A stretch of DNA of 64,000 nt from Burkholderia sp. HI2500 (GTDB taxonomy: Bacteria > Pseudomonadota > Gammaproteobacteria > Burkholderiales > Burkholderiaceae): positions 2,108,001 to 2,172,000 of the forward strand of contig NZ_NKFL01000006.1 of assembly GCF_002223055.1 (NCBI RefSeq). The letters run 5' to 3'. Shown piece after piece: positions 26,151 through 34,812 of the stretch; the stretch's first letter is position 1, and each line of letters begins with the position of its first letter. A program made the position numbers and the translations under genes. Under the pieces are notes generated by a model. It did not search any database. It saw only the letters and a program-made list of their open reading frames with translations, and had not been told where the DNA came from.

Positions 26151-27161
26151 CTACGCGTCCTGTCTGCTTCGCCCGCCGTCGAACACCGGCGCCAATCCCA
26201 GATGATCGAGCAGCCGCGCGAATTCGCCGAGCCGCTGCCGCATGTACGCGGGCACGTCCACGTCCGCATAGTCGTGGAAGCCGGCCCCCGTGCGCACGCC
26301 GTCGCACCCGGTTTCCATATTGCGCACGACGCTCGCGGCCGGCGCGAAGCGCGGGCCGATCTCGCCTGCCAGATACGTCGACGCGTAGTACAGGATGTCG
26401 CAGCCGCCCCAGTCGATGAATTCGAGCAGCCCGAGTACCGCGAAGCGCGGGCCGAAACCGGTGCGGATCGCCGTGTCGATGTCCTTCGCGCTTGCGACAC
26501 CCTCCTCGACCATCCGCGCGGCCTCGTTCATCGCGAGCGCCTGGATGCGCGGCACGATGTAGCCGGGCGCCGGCCCGCAGATCACCGGCTTCTTGCCGAC
26601 ACGTTCGAGCAGCGCAGCGAGCGCATCGACCACCGACTGGCCGGTTGCGTCGCTGCGGCTGATCTCGACGAGCGGCATCAGCAATGCAGGGTTCAGCCAG
26701 TGCGCATTCAGCATTCGTTCGGGGTGCACGACGTGGCGCTGCAATTCGGTGACGACGAACGTCGACGTGGTCGATGCAATCGTTGCGCGCGCATCGACAT
26801 GCTCGCCGAGCCAGCGCAACGCGTCGGCCTTCGCGTCGAGCACTTCGGGCAGCGCCTCGAACACGACCTCTGCATCACGCATGGCTTCCTCAGCGCCATC
26901 CCGAGAAACAATCGCGATGCGTGCGACGACCGCATCGGCCTGCGCGGCATCGATGCGTCCGAGCGCAACCTGCGCATGCAGTGGCCTGGTGATCTCGTCG
27001 CGCGTGCGATCGTCGAAGGCGCGTTGGCCAGCCGCATCGCGCCGCTTGAAGTCGATCAGCGTCACGTCGATTCCGGCAAAGGCAAACACGAGCGCGATTC
27101 CCTGCCCCATGCGCCCCGCGCCGAGCACGTGTACACGCGTCACATCGGCGGCCGCGCTCAT
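26151..27161 (-). CDS. 3-hydroxyacyl-CoA/L-carnitine dehydrogenase-like protein
   Basis: A 336-residue NAD-dependent dehydrogenase. The Rossmann motif VHVLGAGRMGQGIALVFAFA opens the protein. STTSTFVVTELQRHVVHPER and the catalytic-histidine region NAHWLNPALLMPLVEI follow, then the helical dimerisation domain (APGYIVPRIQALAMNEAARM). The WLNP in place of the usual FFNP is closer to carnitine dehydrogenases than to fatty-acid enzymes. Its start codon overlaps the stop of the opine-dehydrogenase-like gene by 4 bp, so the two are coupled. A role in oxidising a hydroxy-acid derived from an opine-like or betaine substrate is only a guess. Confidence 0.82.
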   Translation of the reverse strand: MSAAADVTRVHVLGAGRMGQGIALVFAFAGIDVTLIDFKRRDAAGQRAFDDRTRDEITRPLHAQVALGRIDAAQADAVVARIAIVSRDGAEEAMRDAEVVFEALPEVLDAKADALRWLGEHVDARATIASTTSTFVVTELQRHVVHPERMLNAHWLNPALLMPLVEISRSDATGQSVVDALAALLERVGKKPVICGPAPGYIVPRIQALAMNEAARMVEEGVASAKDIDTAIRTGFGPRFAVLGLLEFIDWGGCDILYYASTYLAGEIGPRFAPAASVVRNMETGCDGVRTGAGFHDYADVDVPAYMRQRLGEFARLLDHLGLAPVFDGGRSRQDA

Positions 27162-28273
27162 GCTGATACTCCCGCGACTCCGTTGTCGAGCAGCGCACGC
27201 ATCGCGTCCTTCGACAGCGCCGCGATCCCGAGCCGCTCCAGTGTGCGCCCTTCCGCATACAGGTCGCGCACCGCCACCGCGCTCGCGATGCTCAGCAACC
27301 CCTGCGCGACCGGCGTCGGCACGCCGGCCCAGCGCCCGCACGACACGATGAACGACAGCCCGAGCCGGGTGTCCTCGAGCATGTAGCGATGGGCACGCAG
27401 ATCGATCTTCTCGCGCCAGTCGCCGCTATCGGTCAGCTTGCCGTGCGCGCCGCGCCCGTACATCCATTCGTCGCCTTCCGCCGCGTAGTGATCCGCGAGC
27501 GGGAAATGCGGCGCGCGGTAGCCGAGCGCTTCGCGCACCGCGATGCGCTCGGCATCCAGCGCGTTCGTCACGCGGCGGATCGACGGCTGCGTGCCTTCGT
27601 TGTGGATGTCCCATGCGTCGAAGTGTTCGAGCGGCCCGGCGTTCATCAGGATCAGCGGCGGATGGATCACCGGCCCCGCATTCATCAGCGCACCGGACAA
27701 CGCATCCTCGACCGGCTCGACCGACGGATAGCCCGCACGCAGCACGTCGAACGCCCAGCCGGCCGCATTCGCGGGAAATACGCCGGTCGGCAAGCGTGTC
27801 GCATAGGCGCTGATCACGACGTCGTTGTCGCCATGCTTGCGCACGAGGTACGGCAGCGTGCCCGTCTCGGCGAACGCGACGCGCGAACGGTTGCCGGCGT
27901 CGGCCGCCGCCTGCGCGAACACGACGCTGCCGAACGTGCCGGGCGGCAGGAACACGACCTGGCCGTCCTCCAGCAACGGCGCGACCTGCGCGGCGAGCGC
28001 GTCATGCGACGTAGCCGGCAGCGGCACCACGACGAGTTGCGCACCGCGCAGCGCGGCCGCGAGCTCGCCGGTCAGGCGGATCGCACCCGGCGCATCGCCG
28101 AGCGGCACCGCGCGCGTGCCGCGATAGTCGGTCACGTTCAGCTCGCCGAGCTCGCGCAGCCGTGCATGCGGCTCGCGGTCGCGCCGCCACCACGTCACGT
28201 CGTGGCCCTTTTCGAGCAGGTCGATCGCCGCCGCATGGCAGCCGTGGCCGCCGCCCAGAACACATACCTTCAT
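27158..28273 (-). CDS. NAD/NADP octopine/nopaline dehydrogenase family protein
   Basis: A 371-residue dehydrogenase. The N-terminal nucleotide-binding fold is MKVCVLGGGHGCHAAAIDLL. The C-terminal opine-dehydrogenase domain has the conserved NAGPVIHPPLILMNAGPLEH, which contains the catalytic histidine and the asparagine that hold the keto-acid/amino-acid conjugate. Family members form or cleave opines, N-(carboxyalkyl) amino acids. It is the first gene of a two-gene operon, divergent from an AraC gene across 150 bp. Confidence 0.85.
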   Translation of the reverse strand: MKVCVLGGGHGCHAAAIDLLEKGHDVTWWRRDREPHARLRELGELNVTDYRGTRAVPLGDAPGAIRLTGELAAALRGAQLVVVPLPATSHDALAAQVAPLLEDGQVVFLPPGTFGSVVFAQAAADAGNRSRVAFAETGTLPYLVRKHGDNDVVISAYATRLPTGVFPANAAGWAFDVLRAGYPSVEPVEDALSGALMNAGPVIHPPLILMNAGPLEHFDAWDIHNEGTQPSIRRVTNALDAERIAVREALGYRAPHFPLADHYAAEGDEWMYGRGAHGKLTDSGDWREKIDLRAHRYMLEDTRLGLSFIVSCGRWAGVPTPVAQGLLSIASAVAVRDLYAEGRTLERLGIAALSKDAMRALLDNGVAGVSA

Positions 28274-28423
28274 CGTCTTCTCCCGGTGATTGAGTGTTTC
28301 CGAGACTACGCGGCCGCCCCCGCCGCGTCGCTTCAAAACGCGCAACGGCACGCCCGTTCGCGCAACGCAATCGCGGCGACGCGCATGCCGCCGCGCCCGC
28401 CGCATCCGCTACGAGGTCCGTGA

Positions 28424-29398
28424 ATGGATATCGCCCTGTCCCGCCATGCGCCGAACCGGCTCGGCACGCTGCACGCCCCCGACGAAGTCGAACGCGCGGT
28501 CGCCCACCGGCTCGGGCCGCACCGGATGGCCGCGCGTGGCCGTGATCCGTTTCATGCGGAGCTGTACGAAGTGCCGCTGCATCACGGCGCGCTGCTTGAA
28601 CTCTGCTACGGCCGCGAAACGCGCATCGACTTCGGCGACGATGCCGAGCACTTCCTGTTCAGGCTGACGCTCGCCGGTGCATGCGAGCTGCAGGCCGGCA
28701 GCGTCGTCGCGCGCGCCGGCCCCGGCGCGCTGACCGTGTCGTCGCCGGCGCTCGCGAGCCGCCTGAGCACGAGCCCCGATTGCCGCAACCTCGTGCTGCG
28801 GCTCGAACGCGGCGCGCTCGAACGCAAGCTGCAGGACATGCTGCAGGCCACGCTCACGCGGCCGCTGCAGTTCGCTCTCGCGACCGGTGGCACCGGCGCG
28901 GGCGCCGCGCTGCTGCTGCCGACCTTCGAATACCTGTGCCGGCTCGGCGCGCAGCCGGGCCTCGGCACGGCCGCGACGACCTTCGGTGCCGACCTCACCA
29001 CGTGGCTGATGTCGCTGCTGCTCACGCACCTGCCGCATTCGTACAGCGATGCGCTCACGCGCGGCACGCCGCCGCTACCGGCGCACGTGCGGCGCGCGTG
29101 CGATCACGTCAACGCGCACCTCGGCGAACCGCTCGCACTCGCCGCGCTGGCCGCGGTCGCGGGCGTCGCGCCGCGCACGCTGCAGCACGCGTTCCGCGCG
29201 TTCCTGCACACCACGCCGGCCGCGTACGTGCGCGAATGCCGGCTCGCCGCCGTGCACGCGGCGCTGCAACGCGGCGACGCGCGCAGCGTGACCGACGTGC
29301 TGATCGCACACGGCATCCATGGCTTCGGCCATTTCGCGAAGGCGTATGCGCGGCGTTACGGCCACGCGCCTTCCGTCACCGCGAGGCAACCCCGATGA
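28424..29398 (+). CDS. AraC-family transcriptional regulator
   Basis: A 324-residue regulator with an N-terminal cupin-like region (AELYEVPLHHGALLELCYGR) of the AraC-binding-like type and a C-terminal double helix-turn-helix (LAALAAVAGVAPRTLQHAFR, then ECRLAAVHAALQRGDARSV and HGIHGFGHFAKAYARRYG). The second helix-turn-helix has the family's GF.H...F..YGxxP pattern. It is divergent from the opine-dehydrogenase pair, which it most likely controls, and its stop overlaps the start of a LysR gene by 4 bp. Confidence 0.9.
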   Translation: MDIALSRHAPNRLGTLHAPDEVERAVAHRLGPHRMAARGRDPFHAELYEVPLHHGALLELCYGRETRIDFGDDAEHFLFRLTLAGACELQAGSVVARAGPGALTVSSPALASRLSTSPDCRNLVLRLERGALERKLQDMLQATLTRPLQFALATGGTGAGAALLLPTFEYLCRLGAQPGLGTAATTFGADLTTWLMSLLLTHLPHSYSDALTRGTPPLPAHVRRACDHVNAHLGEPLALAALAAVAGVAPRTLQHAFRAFLHTTPAAYVRECRLAAVHAALQRGDARSVTDVLIAHGIHGFGHFAKAYARRYGHAPSVTARQPR

Positions 29399-30429
29399 CG
29401 CACTCCGCACCCGGCCGTTCGGCGGCCCCCGCCCGCACCGATTCCGCACCGCACGACAACGATGCATCCGAACTGCGTGTGCAGGATCTCGATCTCAACT
29501 TGCTGAAGACGTTTCGTGCCGTGTACGAGGAGCGGCACGTCGGCCGCGCGGCGCTGCGGCTCGGCGTCACGCAGCCGTCCGTCAGCTACGCGCTCGGCCG
29601 GCTGCGGCTGATGTTCCGCGACGCGCTGTTCGTGCGCACCGGCACCGGCGTCGAGCCGACGCCGCGCGCGCAGCGGCTCGCGCTGTCGGTCGACAAGGCG
29701 CTCGCGATCCTGCAGGACGTGCTCGACGAAGGCTCGCGCTTCACGCCCGACAGCACGCAACGCGTGTTCCGCCTGCACATGAGCGATTTCGCGGCGAGCG
29801 CGTTTCTGCCGACGCTGCTCGCGGCCTTCGACCGCCGCGCGCCGGGCGCGGTGATCGAGACGCTGCACGTCGACGAATGCCAGCTCAATGTCGCACTCGA
29901 ATCGGGGCGCATCGACTTCGCGCTCGGGCATTTCGCCGATGCGTCGAGCCACTTCCAGCGCACCGCGCTGCTGCACGAGCGCTGCGTGCTGCTGATGCCG
30001 CGTCGCACCGCGCAGCGCGTCGCGCTACCCGACGATTACGTGCTCGATGGCGACGCGCCCGACACGCTGCGCTTCGTCGCGGTCACGTCGCATCCGCAAT
30101 CGATGCAGTTGCTGGAACGGCACGGGCTGATGCCGCGCGTGCGCGCGGCGCTCCCCGATTTCATGGTGGTGCCCGCGCTGCTGCAGGACGGCGACTATGC
30201 GCTGATCCTGCCGGAGACGATCGCGATCACGTTTGCCGCGCGGCAGCCGTGCGTGCTGTACGAGATCGCCGGTGCGGGCGAATGGGCCGTCAATGCGTAC
30301 TGGCACCGGCGCTTCGACGCCGACCCCGGCCATCGCTGGCTGCGTGCGCTGCTGCTCGAACTGTTCAACATCGGCGAGCTGGCGCCGTTCGACGCATGGC
30401 TCGCGCCGCAGCCGCCCGCCTGCGCATAG
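29395..30429 (+). CDS. LysR-family regulator coupled to the AraC gene
   Basis: A 344-residue LysR-type regulator. After an unusually long N-terminal tail of about 30 residues comes LDLNLLKTFRAVYEERHVGR and the winged helix-turn-helix (LGVTQPSVSYALGRLRLMF). The substrate-binding domain shows FRLHMSDFAASAFLPTLLAA, typical of the NodD/NahR/SyrM-like branch. The ATG at 29395 overlaps the AraC stop (ATGA), so the two regulators are made together. This is an unusual pairing, suggesting joint control of the divergent dehydrogenases and the porin/MFS pair downstream. Confidence 0.9.
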   Translation: MTHSAPGRSAAPARTDSAPHDNDASELRVQDLDLNLLKTFRAVYEERHVGRAALRLGVTQPSVSYALGRLRLMFRDALFVRTGTGVEPTPRAQRLALSVDKALAILQDVLDEGSRFTPDSTQRVFRLHMSDFAASAFLPTLLAAFDRRAPGAVIETLHVDECQLNVALESGRIDFALGHFADASSHFQRTALLHERCVLLMPRRTAQRVALPDDYVLDGDAPDTLRFVAVTSHPQSMQLLERHGLMPRVRAALPDFMVVPALLQDGDYALILPETIAITFAARQPCVLYEIAGAGEWAVNAYWHRRFDADPGHRWLRALLLELFNIGELAPFDAWLAPQPPACA

Positions 30430-30473
30430 CGGTGCAAGCGGGAGGGCACGCGGTTCCGGAGCGACCGAAACGC

Positions 30474-31592
30474 TCAGAACGACGTGAGGATGCCCGCGAC
30501 GATCGAACTCGCGGTCGCGCCCGGCTTGGCGACCGCGACACCGCCCCCCGCCGCGCCGTTCACGACGAAGCGTGCATGCGCGCCGTTGCGCACCATCGCG
30601 GCGCCCGTGTACAGCACCGTGCGCTTCGACAGCGGATAGTCGAAACGGATGCCGTACGAATCGGCGTTGCCGTCGCTGTCCGCGACCTTGCGGTAGTGGC
30701 CCACGCTCAACAACAGCGACGCACGCCCGATCGGCACCGTCGCGCTCAGCTCCATGATGTCGCTGTGCGGATACGCGCTCTGGCTGTCGATCGCGGTCGC
30801 GACGTCGGGGCCGCCGCGATGACGCATGTACAGCGCGGCCACCTTCACGACGCTGAAATCGTACGAAATCGCGCCGAGCGTGTAGTTGCCGTTCGCGGCC
30901 GGGCTCGTGCCGCCGAGCGCGGACGCAGCCACCGGGCTGAACTTCTGCTGCATGGTGTCGACGTCCACCGACAGGCCGCCGCGCACGTAGTTGAGTCCCA
31001 CGCCGTACGTATCGCCGAGCGTCGACGGCTGCCCGGCCGCGCCGTTGGTGCCGCGCGCGGCCATCGCGCGCAGCATGAAGCCCGCATGGCGCGGCGACGT
31101 GTAGCGCATCGAGTTGCGCACGCGCAGGAACGCGGGCCCGACGAAGTTGTTCGTCGCATTGCCCCACGCGAGCCCCGCGCCGAGGCCCGGCAGGCTGTAC
31201 GTGACGAGCGTCGTGTGCAGGATCGTGTAAAGCTCACCGAACTGCACGCCGCCGAACGGCCCCGTGATGCCGACCCACGCCTCGCGGCCGAACAGTGCGC
31301 TGCTGTTCGACAGTGCGCCGCTCGCCGCGTTGAAGCCATCTTCCAGCTTGAAGATCGTCGCGTAGCCGCCGCCGAGATCCTCGACGCCCTTCAGCCCCCA
31401 CTGCGACGCGAACAGGTTGCCGCTGCCCATGCGCGTCACGTGGTTCGGCCCGGCGTTCGCGTATTCGATCGCGGTGTCGACGCGGCCGTAGAGCGTCACG
31501 CTCGATTGCGCGAAGGCGGGCAACGCCGCGCAGGCAAGCAGCGCGGCAAGCGGTACGGCAAGCCGGTCGGCCCGCCCGTTCGGTTGGTTCAT
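30474..31592 (-). CDS. OmpC-type porin (porin_4 family)
   Basis: A 372-residue outer-membrane porin. The signal peptide ends in ALPAFA, and mature QSSVTLYGRVDTAIEYANAG, GLKGVEDLGGGYATIFKLED and FGREAWVGITGPFGGVQFGE are the family's strand 1-4 markers. The final residue is phenylalanine (AGILTSF). It is divergent from the MFS gene at 32003 and convergent with the LysR gene. It probably admits the substrate taken up by that transporter. Confidence 0.9.
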   Translation of the reverse strand: MNQPNGRADRLAVPLAALLACAALPAFAQSSVTLYGRVDTAIEYANAGPNHVTRMGSGNLFASQWGLKGVEDLGGGYATIFKLEDGFNAASGALSNSSALFGREAWVGITGPFGGVQFGELYTILHTTLVTYSLPGLGAGLAWGNATNNFVGPAFLRVRNSMRYTSPRHAGFMLRAMAARGTNGAAGQPSTLGDTYGVGLNYVRGGLSVDVDTMQQKFSPVAASALGGTSPAANGNYTLGAISYDFSVVKVAALYMRHRGGPDVATAIDSQSAYPHSDIMELSATVPIGRASLLLSVGHYRKVADSDGNADSYGIRFDYPLSKRTVLYTGAAMVRNGAHARFVVNGAAGGGVAVAKPGATASSIVAGILTSF

Positions 31593-32002
31593 CGTCGTCG
31601 TCCCGTAGAGTTTGCGGCGCAGTTCGGCGTCGCGCCGCGTGATATGAAGCGCGTTCGCCGCGAAGGGCCAACGCTGCCGATCAAAAACGGGCCGAGTCTA
31701 GGAACGACAATTTCGGACGTCGACGCAATGCGCTCTATAACGCTTATAGATGCGCCGCATGAGGCACCTGCGCCCCGCCGCACGCGCGCTGCGCGGCGGC
31801 CGGTGCGCGGGACCCTGGTGTTTTCTTTATCCGGGTCGGTAAATGCCCGTGTGGTGCAGCTGTCACTCCGGCTATGGCCGCTGAATTTGGCCGACTACGC
31901 TGCGTTTCCGATACGTGCCCCCGCACGCTTTCGCGCCGCGACGGCGCCCGGCCCGCCAGGCCGCTGCCGCGCGTTTCCACCGCCCGCTCCTGGAGAATCC
32001 GC
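31593..32002. other. Divergent promoter region between porin and MFS genes
   Basis: A 410-bp gene-free stretch with one clear inverted repeat (31734-31750). Frames crossing it have no family match. Both flanking genes need promoters here. Confidence 0.55.
31734..31750. promoter_or_regulatory. Inverted repeat TCTATAA-cgc-TTATAGA, candidate operator
   Basis: Perfect 7-bp arms with a 3-bp spacer about midway between the divergent porin and MFS genes. A LysR gene lies close by (29395-30429), and the site contains a T-N11-A arrangement as expected for that family. Whether it is the LysR target is an inference. Confidence 0.5.
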
Positions 32003-33397
32003 ATGTCCGCATCCACGGCCCGCGCTGCCGGCAAGCGCTATACGTACGAATGGTATGTCGTCGTCATCTGCATGCTCGCGTACGTCTTCTCGTTCGTCGA
32101 CCGCCAGGTCCTCGTGCTGATGATCGAGCCGATCAAGCGCGACCTGCACCTGTCCGACACGCAGTTCAGCCTGTTGAACGGCTTCGCGTTCTCGCTGTTC
32201 TATGCGGTGATGGGGCTGCCCGTCGCCTATCTCGCCGATCGTTACGCGCGGCCGCGGATCATCTCGCTCGGCATCGCGCTGTGGAGCGTCGCGACCGCCG
32301 CGTGCGGGCTCAGCCAGCATTTCGTGCAGATGTTCATCGCGCGGATGGGCGTCGGTGTGGGCGAAGCCGCGCTGTCGCCCGGCGCGTACTCGATGCTCGC
32401 CGACTACTTCCCGAAGGAGAAGCTCGGGCGCGCGATCGCCGTGTACTCGCTCGGCTCGTTCATCGGCGGCGGCGTCGCGTTCCTGATCGGCGGCTACGTG
32501 ATCGCGCTGCTCAAGCATGCGAGCGCGTTCACGCTGCCGGTGGTCGGGCAGGTGCATGCGTGGCAGGTCACGTTCCTGATCGTCGGGCTGCCGGGGATCC
32601 TCGTCGCACTGCTGTTCGCCGTGACCGTGCGCGACCCGCAGCGCAAGGGGCTCGCGCAGGATCGCTCGGGCGCCGTGCGGCGCGTGTCGATGCGCGATTC
32701 GCTGCGCTTCGTCGGTACGCATCGCGCGACTTTCTCGTGCCACTACCTCGGCTTCTCGTTCTACGCGATGACGCTGTACTGCCTGCTGAGCTGGACGCCC
32801 GCGTTCTATATCCGCCACTTCGGGATGACGGCCGTCGAAGCCGGCTACACGCTCGGCATCGTGCTGCTGGTCGCGAACACGGCCGGCGTGTTCTGCGGCG
32901 GCTGGCTCAACGACTGGCTGCTGCGGCGCGGCCGCGAGGATGCGCCGATGCGCGCCGGTGCGATCGGCGCCGCGTGCATGGTGATCCCCGCGACGCTGTT
33001 CACGCAGCTCGACTCGCTGCCCGCGTCGCTCGCGATGCTCGTGGTCGCGATGTTCTTCGCGTCGTTCCCGATGCCGACGTCCACCGCCGCGATGCAGACG
33101 CTCGCGCCGAACCAGATGCGCGCGCAGATCTCCGCGCTGTTCCTGCTCGTGTCGAACCTGATCGCGCTCGGGATCGGGACGACCGTCGTCGCGCTGTTCA
33201 CCGATCGCGTGTTCGGCGCGCCGGCGGCGGTCGGTCATTCGATGTCGATCGTCAACGTCGCGGCGGCGACGCTCGCCGCGCTGCTGCTCGCCGCCGGGTG
33301 CCGGCACTATCGTCGCAGCCTCGATCGCGAACGCGGCCTTGCGTCCACCGCCGCGCCGCACGCGGCCGAAGCGGGCAACGCGATCGCCGCGCGCTGA
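32003..33397 (+). CDS. MFS transporter (anion:cation/spinster-like), possible aromatic acid uptake
   Basis: A 464-residue twelve-helix transporter. FSFVDRQVLVLMIEPIKRDL in helix 1 is the typical D-R motif of the spinster/aromatic-acid MFS branch, and PVAYLADRYARPRIISLG is the loop 2-3 motif. The central cytoplasmic loop runs through DPQRKGLAQDRSGAVRRVSM. Relatives sit beside catabolic gene sets and import the substrate. It lies directly upstream of the iac cluster in the same direction (157 bp to iacF), so indole-3-acetate import is plausible but unproven. GGAG precedes the ATG at 32003. Confidence 0.85.
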   Translation: MSASTARAAGKRYTYEWYVVVICMLAYVFSFVDRQVLVLMIEPIKRDLHLSDTQFSLLNGFAFSLFYAVMGLPVAYLADRYARPRIISLGIALWSVATAACGLSQHFVQMFIARMGVGVGEAALSPGAYSMLADYFPKEKLGRAIAVYSLGSFIGGGVAFLIGGYVIALLKHASAFTLPVVGQVHAWQVTFLIVGLPGILVALLFAVTVRDPQRKGLAQDRSGAVRRVSMRDSLRFVGTHRATFSCHYLGFSFYAMTLYCLLSWTPAFYIRHFGMTAVEAGYTLGIVLLVANTAGVFCGGWLNDWLLRRGREDAPMRAGAIGAACMVIPATLFTQLDSLPASLAMLVVAMFFASFPMPTSTAAMQTLAPNQMRAQISALFLLVSNLIALGIGTTVVALFTDRVFGAPAAVGHSMSIVNVAAATLAALLLAAGCRHYRRSLDRERGLASTAAPHAAEAGNAIAAR

Positions 33398-33554
33398 ACA
33401 CCGGCGCAATCGCGCCACCCCACCATCATCCATTCCACTGATTCTGGTATCGCTTTTTAATCGATTTGATTTATGCGATGCCCATCCCTATTCTCGATCG
33501 CATGACGGCGCGGTGTCTGTCGCGCCGCGTTCCCCCTACCCCATGGATTGACCC

Positions 33555-34547
33555 ATGCAAGCGAACCGCCACCAAGTCCGGATCGACGCGCTGATCGACG
33601 CGGCGCAGGACATCCGCTGTTTCCGGGTGTCGCGCGTCGACGGCCAGCCGTTCGACGCGTACGAACCAGGCGCCCACATCGATGTGACCGCGCCGTCAGG
33701 CATCACCCGGCAATACTCGCTGTGCGGCAACCCCGACGAGCGCGGCAGCTACCTGTTCGCGGTGAAGAAGGAAGCGCAGTCGCGCGGCGGCTCGCGTTCG
33801 CTGCACGACGATGTGCAAGTCGGCGCCGAGCTGTCGATCGGCACGCCGCGCAACCTGTTTCGTCTGACGGATGACGCGAGCGAGCACGTGCTGATCGCGG
33901 CCGGCATCGGCATCACGCCGCTGCTGTCGATGGCGTATGCGCTGCACCGGCGCGGCGCGCGCTACCGGTTGCACTACTTCGCGCGCAGCCGCGAGCATGC
34001 GGCCTTCGTCGACGAACTGTCGGCCGAGCCGTTCGCGTCGCACGTGACGTTCCACTACGGCGTCGAGCCCGCCGCGCTCGCGGCCGAGCTGAACCGCTGC
34101 GTCGAATCGGTCGACGCGCATGCACACGTCTATACATGCGGCCCGGGGCCGTTCATGGATGCGGTCGTCGCGGCGGCCGCGACACGCTTGCCGGAAGATT
34201 CGATCCATCTCGAACGCTTCGCGGCGGAACCCGCCGCCGCCGGTGCGGGCAACACCGATGCCGGCGCCGGCCCGGCCGCCGACGGTTTCGAAGTGCGCCT
34301 GCAGCGCAGCGGGCAATCGGTACGCGTCACGCCCGACACGTCGATCGTCGACGCGCTCGCACGCATCGGCATCGAAGTCGACACGTCATGCGGCGAAGGC
34401 GTGTGCGGCACCTGCATGGTGCCCGTGATCGACGGCGAGCCCGACCATCGCGACCATTGCCTCAGCAAGGCCGAGCGCGCGAGCAACACGGTGATCTGCT
34501 GCTGCGTGTCGCGTGCGCGCTCCGCGGTGCTCGTGCTCGATCTCTGA
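33555..34547 (+). CDS. iacF: IacF-like ferredoxin/oxidoreductase (PDR/VanB family)
   Basis: A 330-residue electron-transfer protein. The FMN-binding barrel has RQYSLCGNPDERGSYLFAVK and the NAD(P) domain has HVLIAAGIGITPLLSMAYAL and YTCGPGPFMDAV. The C-terminal plant-type ferredoxin has cysteines in CGEGVCGTCMVPVIDG with a following DHRDHC for the 2Fe-2S cluster. It would pass electrons from NADH to the Rieske oxygenase IacCD. In known iac clusters the reductase IacF has this organisation. A weak AATC/GATT inverted element (33459-33471) lies upstream. Confidence 0.85.
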   Translation: MQANRHQVRIDALIDAAQDIRCFRVSRVDGQPFDAYEPGAHIDVTAPSGITRQYSLCGNPDERGSYLFAVKKEAQSRGGSRSLHDDVQVGAELSIGTPRNLFRLTDDASEHVLIAAGIGITPLLSMAYALHRRGARYRLHYFARSREHAAFVDELSAEPFASHVTFHYGVEPAALAAELNRCVESVDAHAHVYTCGPGPFMDAVVAAAATRLPEDSIHLERFAAEPAAAGAGNTDAGAGPAADGFEVRLQRSGQSVRVTPDTSIVDALARIGIEVDTSCGEGVCGTCMVPVIDGEPDHRDHCLSKAERASNTVICCCVSRARSAVLVLDL

Positions 34548-34596
34548 TGCGCGCGGTTCGGGCGACGGCCTTTAAGGACGTCGCGCGCTCTCGAAC

Positions 34597-34812
34597 TGCT
34601 CGACGCATTCGGCCAGCCACGCGCGCCTCCAACGCGCTGCCCGCGCATTCGTGGATCACACGTCGCCGACACGCCCGACACGCTCGACGCGCTCGACCAG
34701 CGGCGTGCGCATCCACGCGCTGCCCTCGTCCTCATGCGTCACGCGTCGTCGCGCGATCCGACCCGCTCGGCAAGCAACGCGTGCAACCGTGCGTTGCTCG
34801 CGCCCTCATCAC
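34597..34812 (-). repeat. Three degenerate copies of the LysR gene's 3' end
   Basis: The last 60 or so coding bases of the LysR gene (about 34826-34885) recur downstream of its stop codon. Aligned copies are near 34597-34660, 34680-34745 and 34760-34815, with spacings of about 83, 74 and 73 bp. The shared text reads GGCCAGCAACGCGCGCATCC in the genuine gene, with variants such as CGACCAGCGGCGTGCGCATC in the copies. On the minus strand they encode degraded versions of WMRALLAELVERF. They look like successive duplications of the gene tail, each leaving an old tail behind. Confidence 0.75.

Noticed and set aside
29319..32120. 933-codon open frame on the plus strand
   Set aside because: It crosses the LysR gene in another frame and lies antisense to a clear porin; the product is low-complexity Arg/Ala/His with no domain.
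34462..34716. 84-codon minus-strand frame downstream of the LysR gene
   Set aside because: It consists of the degenerate gene-tail copies and part of iacF antisense; composition is shadow-like.
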